Positions 35,780 through 42,733 of a DNA stretch of 64,000 nt are shown here, in pieces (within the stretch, counting starts at the first letter, position 1; each line of letters starts with the position of its first letter). The position numbers and the translations under genes were made by a program. The notes below the pieces were generated by a model. The model saw only the letters and a program-made list of their open reading frames with translations. It was not told the DNA's origin and did not search any database. Source of the DNA: Sphingomonas aquatilis (GTDB lineage Bacteria > Pseudomonadota > Alphaproteobacteria > Sphingomonadales > Sphingomonadaceae); assembly GCF_014196115.1 (NCBI RefSeq), contig NZ_JACIDB010000006.1, positions 62,001 through 126,000 on the forward strand, in the 5' to 3' direction.

Positions 35780-37216
35780 ATGACCAAAGCTTCCCAGATC
35801 GTTTCCGAACTCGACCGCCTCTACCGCGCTTCCGTCGACCGCCTGCAAGCGGCCCTCAACACCTATCTGACCGACGGCACGCCGCCGTCGCCGCAAAGCC
35901 GGCTCGACGGCTCGTTCGCCTATCCTGTCATCCGCCTGCGCTATGCCGCGACGAGCGACCGGCCCGCGCCGCCGCGGTCGTTCGGGCGGCTGGTATCGCC
36001 CGGCGACTATACGATCAGCGTCACCAAGCCCGCGCTGTTCGCGGATTATCTGACCGAACAGCTGACGCTGCTGATCGAGGATTATGACGTCGAGGTCGAG
36101 GCGGTGCCGGGGCGGCAGGAAATCCCGTTCCCCTATGTGCTCGATCCGGGTCATGCGCTGAGCCTCGACACCGTGTCGGCGACCGAGCTGGCGCGGCATT
36201 TCCCGGCTACCGAACTCGCGCATATCGGCGATGAGATCGCGGACGGTCTGTGGATCGCCGAAGGCGGCAGCCGTCCGCTGGCGCTGTTCGACGCGTTGCG
36301 CACCGATTTCAGCCTGGCGCGGCTGCGTCACTATATGGGGACGCCATCTGAGCATACGCAGCGCTTCGTATTGTTTACGAACTATCACCGCTATGTCGAT
36401 GAATTCGTTCGCTGGGGTGCGTCGCAGCTGGGCGAGGGTTCGCGCTTCACGGCACTGTCGGGTGCCGGCAATATCGTGATCGACAAGCCCGGCGACGTCG
36501 ACAAGCTGGTCAACGATAGCGCGTGGCGGCGGCATCAGATGCCGGCCTATCACCTGATGGCCGACGATCGCACGGGCATCACGCTGGTCAACATCGGCGT
36601 GGGGCCGTCGAACGCGAAGACGATCTGCGACCACCTCGCCGTGATGCGGCCCGAGGCGTGGCTGATGATCGGCCATTGCGGCGGCCTGCGCCCCAGCCAG
36701 CGGATCGGCGACTATGTGCTCGCGCACGCCTATCTGCGCGACGATCATGTGCTCGACGACGTGCTGCCGCCCGAAATTCCGGTGCCGGCGATCGCCGAAG
36801 TGCAACAGGCGCTGGCCAAGGCGTCCGAGATCATTTCCGGCCAGTCGGGTGAGGAATTGAAGCGACGCCTGCGGACGGGCACGATCGTGACCACCGACGA
36901 TCGCAATTGGGAATTGCGCTATTCGGCGTCGGCGCTGCGCTTCTCGCTCAGCCGTGCGGTTGGGATCGACATGGAATCGGCGACGATCGCGGCACAGGGC
37001 TATCGCTTCCGCGTGCCGTACGGGACGTTGCTGTGCGTGTCGGACAAGCCGCTGCATGGCGAACTGAAGCTGCCGGGCCAGGCCAATCGCTTCTACGAAC
37101 GGGCGATCAGCGAGCATATGCGGATCGGCATCGAGGCGTGCGAGCAGTTGCGCCTGGAGGGCGATCGCCTGCACAGCCGCAAGCTGCGCGCCTTCGATGA
37201 GCCGCCCTTCCGCTAA
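35780..37216 (+). CDS. amn: AMP nucleosidase
   Basis: 478 aa, family length. N-terminal Amn domain (YPVIRLRYAATSDRPAPPRSFGRL) and C-terminal phosphorylase-like core (TGITLVNIGVGPSNAKTICDHLAVMRPEAWLMIGHCGGLR, VGIDMESATIAAQGYRFRVPYG). Hydrolyses AMP to adenine and ribose 5-phosphate. Preceded by a 93-base gap after popZ. Confidence 0.95.
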   Translation: MTKASQIVSELDRLYRASVDRLQAALNTYLTDGTPPSPQSRLDGSFAYPVIRLRYAATSDRPAPPRSFGRLVSPGDYTISVTKPALFADYLTEQLTLLIEDYDVEVEAVPGRQEIPFPYVLDPGHALSLDTVSATELARHFPATELAHIGDEIADGLWIAEGGSRPLALFDALRTDFSLARLRHYMGTPSEHTQRFVLFTNYHRYVDEFVRWGASQLGEGSRFTALSGAGNIVIDKPGDVDKLVNDSAWRRHQMPAYHLMADDRTGITLVNIGVGPSNAKTICDHLAVMRPEAWLMIGHCGGLRPSQRIGDYVLAHAYLRDDHVLDDVLPPEIPVPAIAEVQQALAKASEIISGQSGEELKRRLRTGTIVTTDDRNWELRYSASALRFSLSRAVGIDMESATIAAQGYRFRVPYGTLLCVSDKPLHGELKLPGQANRFYERAISEHMRIGIEACEQLRLEGDRLHSRKLRAFDEPPFR

Positions 37217-37304
37217 GTTATTGAAATGACGTCGGCGTGCGGCGGAGCGGGAAACGATCCGCCGCACGTGCGTTACGCCTCCGAATCAATCAGGGAGCCG
37301 TATC

Positions 37305-37859
37305 GTGGCCGACGACACCGACACGCCCAAGACCGACACCCCCGCGGCCACGCCGCGCCGTCGCGCGCCGCGCAAGGCGAGCACGACGCGCACTACCGCT
37401 GCGAAGACCGGCACGACGAAGCCTCGCGCGCCGAGAAAGGCTGCCGCGCCGTCGACCGTCGAGAAGGTCGAGACCGCGATCAGCGATGCGGCCACCAAGA
37501 CGACGCGCCGCGCTCGCACGGCGGTGAGCAAGGCGGAAGGCGCCGTCGCATCGGCCGCCAAGGCGGTAAAGCCCCGGTCGACCAAGCGCGCCGCGCCGCG
37601 CCCGGCGACCAAGAAGCCCGCGACGAAGACGACGGGCAAAAGCGGCGATCTGCTGGGCGGCAAATGGGGCGTTGCCGCCGTCGGTGCCGGTGTCGCGGCC
37701 GTGGGCGCCGCGGCGGCGGCCGCGTTGCTGACGCTGCGGGGCAGCACGCCGAAGGACAAGGACGCGGGCCGCAAGGCGCACGCGCCGGATGGCGAAGACG
37801 CCTCCGCCTCGTTCCAGGCGAGCATCGCCGACGAGAATACCATCCCCGAAAAGGTGTGA
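37305..37859 (+). CDS. Histone H1-like Lys/Ala/Pro-rich protein with one membrane helix
   Basis: 184 aa from GTG 37305, ribosome site AGGGAG seven bases upstream. Residues 15-110 are Lys/Arg/Ala/Thr-rich with TPRRRAPRKA, KPRAPRKAA and TKKPATKTTG motifs like histone H1/AlgP tails. Residues 120-144 form a Gly/Ala membrane helix; a short acidic tail follows. If the N-terminus faces the cytoplasm it could tether nucleic acid to the membrane (inference). No enzyme motif. Confidence 0.75.
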   Translation: MADDTDTPKTDTPAATPRRRAPRKASTTRTTAAKTGTTKPRAPRKAAAPSTVEKVETAISDAATKTTRRARTAVSKAEGAVASAAKAVKPRSTKRAAPRPATKKPATKTTGKSGDLLGGKWGVAAVGAGVAAVGAAAAAALLTLRGSTPKDKDAGRKAHAPDGEDASASFQASIADENTIPEKV

Positions 37860-37978
37860 TGCGCGCCGCGCGGTCCCGATGGGATCGCGCGGCGGATCAA
37901 TGACATTGCCGCTGCCCCGTTTTCCGTTCTACACGTCGGACGCCACGCCCGCCGGAGCGGCGTGATGAGGGGTGAGCG

Positions 37979-40330
37979 TTGATCCAGCTTTCGGTGATGA
38001 CGGCGGTCGTGTGCGGCGCGGTGCTCGCGCTGCTCGTCGGCGGTGCGGGCTACGCGCTGTTCGTCGGCCGGCGGCTGGCGGCCGAGGCCGAGGACGCGAG
38101 CGCGCGGGTCCGCGAGGCCGAGGCGTTGCGTAGCGTCTCACCCGCGCTGCCCATGCTGGTGCGCGCGGATGGGCGGGTCGAGATGCCGCCGCGGCTGGTC
38201 GATTGGTTGGGTCTCGCCGTCGCGCCCCGCTTTCTGCAGGATTTGTCGGCCGATGGCGCGGGCCTGCCCGCCGACGAGGCGACGGCGTTGGCGAATGAGG
38301 TGAAGGCGGCGCAGCGGTCGGGGCGGGCGTTCGTGCGAGCGCTCCACCCGCAAGGGTCGGGGCGAGCGATTACCGTGCGGGGCAGCCGCGCGCCGGGCGA
38401 ATTGGGCGCAACGGGCGCGGTCGTGCTGTGGACGATGGACGCGACCGACAGCGAGAGCGAGATCGGGCGGTTGCAGACCGAGGTCGACGATTTGTCGACT
38501 GCGTTCGACGCGCTGTCCGGCCTGATCGAGGCGGCGCCGCTGCCGATGTGGTATCGAGGCTCCGACCTGCGGCTAGCCATGGTCAACAGCGCCTATGTCC
38601 GCGCCGTCGAGGGCGCCAATGCCGCCGATGTGATCGCGCGAGAGCTGGAACTGGTCGAGGGTTCGGGCCGGGGCGGTCCGCGCGCGGGCGCGCAGGCGGC
38701 GCGGATCAGCGGCAAGCCGCAGCGCGAAATCCTGCCCGCCACGATCGACGGCGAACGCCGCAGCCTGGAAGTGCATGACGTGCCGCTGCCGACGGGCGGT
38801 GTCGCGAGCTTCGCGGTCGATGTCGAGGATTTGGAGCAGTCGCGGGCCGGGGCCAAGCGCTTCGCCGAGGCGCAGCGCGCGATGCTCGACCGCCTGTCGG
38901 CCGGCGTCGCGCAATTCGGCGCGGACCGCGGCCTCGTCTTCTGCAACCAGCCGTTCCGCCGCATGTTCGCGATGCGTACCGAATGGCTGTCCGACCGGCC
39001 CGAATTCGATCGCGTGCTGGAGCGGATGCGCGAGGCGAACCGGTTGCCCGAGGTGCGTGATTTCCCGTCGTGGAAGGCGGAGCGGCGCGCGTGGTTCGTG
39101 CCCGGCGAGGATGCGGCGGAGGAAAACTGGCATCTGCCTGGGGGCACGCATCTGCGGGTGGTGGCGCAGCCGCTGCCCGATGGTGGTTTGCTGGTCATTT
39201 TCGAGGATCGGACCGAGCAGGTGCAGCTCGCTTCTGCGCGCGACACGCTGCTGCGGGTGCGGACCGCGACGTTCGACAATCTGTTCGAGGCGTTGGCGGT
39301 GTTCGCCGGCGACGGCAAGCTGCAATTGTGGAACAATCGGATGCGCGCGGTATGGGGGTTCGAGGAGGAATTCCTCGCCGGCCATCCGCGCGTTGATACC
39401 TTTGCCGAGGCTGCGGCCCCCAAGCTGGCGACGCCCAATCGCGCCGCGCTGATCCCCGAACTGGTGCGATCGGCGACGGTCGAGCGGCAGCAGCGTGGCG
39501 GACGCGTCGCCTTCGCCGACGGGCGGCATTTCGAATTCGCCGCTGTGCCCTTGCCCGACGGCAATGCGTTGCTGACGATGCTCGACATCACCGACAGCCG
39601 CCGCGCCGAACAGGCGTTGCGCGAGCGCGCCAATGCGCTGGAGGCCGCCGACCGCGTGAAGACGCAGTTCGTCGCCAATATGAGCTACGAATTGCGTACG
39701 CCGCTGACCTCGATCAGCGGGTTCGCGGAGATGCTGCACGGCGGCTATGCGGGTAAGCTCAGCAAGGATGCGGACACCTATGTCGAGGCGATCCTGCAAT
39801 CGGTCGAGCGGCTGGGGCTGCTGATCGACGACGTGCTCGACCTGACGCAGGGGGGCGACGACGCCGAGATCGAGCGGGTCGACGTCGATCTGGCGGTGGT
39901 CGCCCGGGCTGCGGCGGATACGATCATGCCGGCGGCGAAGCGGCGCAAGCTCGACTTCGCGGTGGAGGTCGCGCGCTCGGCGGGGCGGGTGACGGGTGAT
40001 CCCAAGCGGTTGAAGGAAGTGATCGAGCATCTCTTGCGCCATGCCGTCGCGGCGACGCCCGAGGGCGGGCGGATTCTGCTGCACGCCGATGGCAGCGCGA
40101 CGGGCGCGCGGATCGTCGTATCGGACGACGGTTTCGGGATGGATGCGGAAAGCGTCGCCAAGGCGTTCGACCGGTTCGGCGAGCCTGGCATGCAGCCGAC
40201 GGGCGAACGCGCGCTGGGGCTGGGCCTGCCGCTGGCGAAGCAGTTCGTCGAGGCGCATGGCGGGCGGATCGATCTGGTGTCGCAGCCGGGTGAGGGGACG
40301 CTGGTGACGGTCGAGCTGCCGCGGCGGTGA
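37979..40330 (+). CDS. divL: DivL-like PAS pseudo-histidine kinase (Tyr in place of phospho-His)
   Basis: 783 aa from TTG 37979 (GAGGGG ribosome site). One N-terminal membrane helix (VMTAVVCGAVLALLVGGAGYALFV), several PAS-like domains (about residues 60-560), then HisKA and HATPase. The H-box reads NMSYELRTPLTSISGFAEML: Tyr570 replaces the phospho-His, exactly as in Caulobacter DivL. In the N-box (HLLRHAVAATPEGG) His688 stands where Asn coordinates Mg. The G1 (SDDGFGM) and G2 (ALGLGLPLAKQFVEAHGG) boxes remain. DivL acts as a scaffold modulating CckA and CtrA. Its length is similar to Caulobacter DivL. Confidence 0.9.
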   Translation: MIQLSVMTAVVCGAVLALLVGGAGYALFVGRRLAAEAEDASARVREAEALRSVSPALPMLVRADGRVEMPPRLVDWLGLAVAPRFLQDLSADGAGLPADEATALANEVKAAQRSGRAFVRALHPQGSGRAITVRGSRAPGELGATGAVVLWTMDATDSESEIGRLQTEVDDLSTAFDALSGLIEAAPLPMWYRGSDLRLAMVNSAYVRAVEGANAADVIARELELVEGSGRGGPRAGAQAARISGKPQREILPATIDGERRSLEVHDVPLPTGGVASFAVDVEDLEQSRAGAKRFAEAQRAMLDRLSAGVAQFGADRGLVFCNQPFRRMFAMRTEWLSDRPEFDRVLERMREANRLPEVRDFPSWKAERRAWFVPGEDAAEENWHLPGGTHLRVVAQPLPDGGLLVIFEDRTEQVQLASARDTLLRVRTATFDNLFEALAVFAGDGKLQLWNNRMRAVWGFEEEFLAGHPRVDTFAEAAAPKLATPNRAALIPELVRSATVERQQRGGRVAFADGRHFEFAAVPLPDGNALLTMLDITDSRRAEQALRERANALEAADRVKTQFVANMSYELRTPLTSISGFAEMLHGGYAGKLSKDADTYVEAILQSVERLGLLIDDVLDLTQGGDDAEIERVDVDLAVVARAAADTIMPAAKRRKLDFAVEVARSAGRVTGDPKRLKEVIEHLLRHAVAATPEGGRILLHADGSATGARIVVSDDGFGMDAESVAKAFDRFGEPGMQPTGERALGLGLPLAKQFVEAHGGRIDLVSQPGEGTLVTVELPRR

Positions 40331-40360
40331 TGGTGCGTGTGCGGATGACCCATACGCGCC

Positions 40361-40468
40361 GTCACCCCGGACTGGTTCCGGGGTCCACTCCGCGGCGAGG
40401 GGAGTGGCTTGAGGCGTGGGCCGTCCCCTTGCGGATCGGTGGACCCCGGAACGAGTCCGGGGTGACGG
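40361..40468. repeat. Intergenic palindromic repeat, family A copy 4, touching tsaE start
   Basis: 108 bp, orientation as at 18235. The right boundary GTCCGGGGTGACGG ends 11 bases before the tsaE GTG (40479); the first bases of the candidate GGAG ribosome site overlap its last G. Lies after divL. Confidence 0.88.
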
Positions 40469-40478
40469 AGTGGGCGTG

Positions 40479-40925
40479 GTGAGTTCGCTTCATCTCGCAG
40501 ACGCGGCGGCAACCGAGGCGTTCGGGGCAAGCCTCGCCGCACGCGTTCAACCCGGCGACGTCATCGCGCTGAGCGGCGACCTTGGCATGGGCAAGACGAG
40601 CATCGCGCGCGGGTTGCTCGCCGCGCTGGGGCTGGTGGGCGAAGCGCCCAGCCCCAGTTTCGCGATCGTTCAGCCCTATGACCCGCCCGAGGTGCGACTG
40701 CCGGTCTTGCACGTCGATCTGTACCGGATCGAGGACCCGGAGGAACTCGAGGAGCTGGGGCTCGACGAGGCGCTGTCCGACGCAGTGCTGCTGGTCGAAT
40801 GGCCGGAGCGGGCGCCGGGATACTGGCCGCATGCGTTGCGGCTGACCCTGGCGCCGGCACCGGACGGCGGACGAATCTTGACAGCCGACGTCCCGGCGTC
40901 ATGGAAGCCGCGATGGCCGATATGA
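40479..40925 (+). CDS. tsaE: tRNA threonylcarbamoyladenosine biosynthesis ATPase TsaE
   Basis: 148 aa from GTG 40479 (GTG 40476 also possible). Walker A SGDLGMGKTSIARGLL; the TsaE blocks SPSFAIVQPYD, LPVLHVDLYRIEDPEELEELGLDEAL and LLVEWPERA. Works with TsaB/TsaD in t6A synthesis of ANN-decoding tRNAs. An ATG upstream at 40416 lies inside the palindromic repeat and is not a credible start. Its stop overlaps the kinase gene. Confidence 0.93.
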   Translation: MSSLHLADAAATEAFGASLAARVQPGDVIALSGDLGMGKTSIARGLLAALGLVGEAPSPSFAIVQPYDPPEVRLPVLHVDLYRIEDPEELEELGLDEALSDAVLLVEWPERAPGYWPHALRLTLAPAPDGGRILTADVPASWKPRWPI

Positions 40926-41887
40926 CCCCGCCCGCCGGTGCGCCCGCCTTCCTCGCGATCCATGGCTGGTCGGGCACGATCAGCCCGGTGGCGGGGGATG
41001 CGTCGTTCCGCCGGTATTTCCGCGTAACCCAAGCCGATCGCACCGCAATCCTGATGGATGCACCGCCGCCGCACGAGGACCCGCGGCCCTTTATCGCGAT
41101 CGCGCAATGGCTTCGCGAACGCGGCTTTGCGGCGCCTGCGATCCATGCCGCGGACCTCGACCAGGGCCTCGTCCTGCTCGAGGATTTCGGCGATGCGCGG
41201 CTGCGCGAGGCGGCGGATGCCGACGCTGCGGCGGCACTGCCGCTGTACGAGGCCGCGATCGACCTACTCGTTGCGCTGCGCGGGCATGCCCCGGCGGAGA
41301 TCGCGCCGTACGATCATGATGTGCTGCATCGCGAGGCGGCGCTGCTGCCCGAATGGTATGCCCCGGCGGTCGGGCTGGATGTCGATGTCGCGGGCTATCA
41401 TGCGGCCTGGGATGCGGTGTTCGATCATGCCCTGACCGATGCGCCCGTCACCGTGCTGCGCGATTACCATGCCGAAAACCTGATGCTGGTGGGGTCGGCA
41501 AAGGGGCTCGGCCTGCTCGATTTTCAGGACGCGTTGGCGGGCCACCCGGCCTATGACCTCGTATCGCTGCTGCAGGATGCGCGACGCGACGTCGATCCGG
41601 AGGTCGAGCGCGTGATGCTGGATCGCTACCGCGCGGCGACGGGCGTGGGCGAGAGTTTCATGGACGCCTATCATGTGCTGGGCGCGCAACGGAACGCGAA
41701 GATCATCGGCATCTTCACCCGCCTGTGGCGTCGCGACGGCAAGCCGCGCTACGCCGCGCTGTGCCCGCGCGTGTGGAGCTATCTGGAGCGGGACCTGTCG
41801 CAGCCGGCACTGGCGCCGGTCGCGCGCTGGTTCGACGAGAACGTGCCGCCCGAATTGCGCGGCGATCCGAAGGTGCTGTCCGCATGA
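40913..41887 (+). CDS. amgK: N-acetylmuramate/N-acetylglucosamine kinase AmgK (APH fold)
   Basis: 324 aa from ATG 40913 (GGAAG ribosome site; ATG 40922 overlaps the tsaE stop by ATGA and is an alternative). The phosphotransferase signature VLRDYHAENLMLV (catalytic Asp) and metal-binding LLDFQDALAGHPAYDLVSLL are present. AmgK phosphorylates recycled cell-wall sugars at the anomeric position. It is followed by murU, which fixes the assignment over an antibiotic kinase. Confidence 0.87.
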   Translation: MADMTPPAGAPAFLAIHGWSGTISPVAGDASFRRYFRVTQADRTAILMDAPPPHEDPRPFIAIAQWLRERGFAAPAIHAADLDQGLVLLEDFGDARLREAADADAAAALPLYEAAIDLLVALRGHAPAEIAPYDHDVLHREAALLPEWYAPAVGLDVDVAGYHAAWDAVFDHALTDAPVTVLRDYHAENLMLVGSAKGLGLLDFQDALAGHPAYDLVSLLQDARRDVDPEVERVMLDRYRAATGVGESFMDAYHVLGAQRNAKIIGIFTRLWRRDGKPRYAALCPRVWSYLERDLSQPALAPVARWFDENVPPELRGDPKVLSA

Positions 41888-42639
41888 CCCGTCAGCGATC
41901 GCTGCGTCCCGATCCCGGCGGCGCGGTGCCGCACACCGCGATGGTGATGGCGGCCGGTATCGGCAAGCGCATGCGCCCGCTCACCGCGACGCGGCCCAAG
42001 CCGCTGGTCGAAGTAGCGGGCAAGCCGCTGATCGATCATGTTTTCGACCGGCTGATCGACGCGGGCGTGGCCAAGGCCGTCGTCAACGTCCATTATCTGG
42101 CGGATACGCTGGAGGCGCATGTCACCAACCGGTTCGACGGGATCGAGGTGGCGATCAGCGACGAGCGCGCGCAGCTGATGGAGACGGGTGGCGGGCTGGT
42201 GCAGGCCCGCGGCCAGTTGGGCGACGACCCGATCCTCGTGGTCAACAGCGACAATCTGTGGATCGACGGGCCGGTCGACGCGATCAAGCTGCTGAGCCAT
42301 CGCTGGGACGATGCCACGATGGATGCGCTGCTGCTGGTCGTGCCCTATGCGCGCGCCCACAATCACAAGGGGCAGGGCGATTTCCGGGTTGCCGCCGACG
42401 GCCGGATCGTCGGGCGGCGCAAGGCGGGGGCGACGGCGCCGTTCGTCTACACCGGCATCCAGATCCTGCACCCGCGCCTGATCCGCGACTGGCCGGAAGG
42501 GCCCTTCTCGACCAACCTGTTCTGGAGCCGTGCGATCGAACAGGGTCGGGCCTATGCGCAGGTCCATCAGGGCCTGTGGTTCGACGTCGGCACCCCCGCC
42601 GCGATCCCCAAGACGGAGGCGATCATCGCCAATGGCTGA
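41884..42639 (+). CDS. murU: N-acetylmuramate alpha-1-phosphate uridylyltransferase MurU
   Basis: 251 aa from ATG 41884 (ATGA overlap with amgK). Nucleotidyltransferase motif MVMAAGIGKRMRPLTATRPKPLVEV, then ETGGGLVQA, LVVNSDNLWID and the C-terminal FSTNLFWSRAIEQG... WFDVGTP. Makes UDP-MurNAc from MurNAc-1-P, bypassing de novo MurA, a route known to give intrinsic fosfomycin tolerance in Pseudomonas. The stop is 8 bases past ATG 42632, the probable ancestral addB start. Confidence 0.9.
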   Translation: MTRQRSLRPDPGGAVPHTAMVMAAGIGKRMRPLTATRPKPLVEVAGKPLIDHVFDRLIDAGVAKAVVNVHYLADTLEAHVTNRFDGIEVAISDERAQLMETGGGLVQARGQLGDDPILVVNSDNLWIDGPVDAIKLLSHRWDDATMDALLLVVPYARAHNHKGQGDFRVAADGRIVGRRKAGATAPFVYTGIQILHPRLIRDWPEGPFSTNLFWSRAIEQGRAYAQVHQGLWFDVGTPAAIPKTEAIIANG

Positions 42640-42654
42640 GGCGCGTCCTGATGG

Positions 42655-42733
42655 CGGTTCCGGCCCGCTCCCCCTCCCGGCCACCCACACGGTATCCTGA
42701 TGGGTGGCCGGGAGGGGGAGCGGGCCGGAACCG
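42655..42733. repeat. Perfect 33-bp inverted repeat at the addB 5' end
   Basis: Arms 42655-42687 and 42701-42733 are exact inverted copies around a 13-base loop. The left arm reads CGGTTCCGGCCCGCTCCCCC in its first 20 bases. The addB ATG 42700 is in the loop end and the first codons are in the right arm. Would form a very stable hairpin in DNA or RNA. Not related in sequence to families A-D. Confidence 0.92.

Noticed and set aside
42632..42702. A 22-codon peptide gene between murU and addB
   Set aside because: Its sequence is the reading of the palindrome's left arm after MAEARPDGG; better explained as a broken addB start than as a gene.
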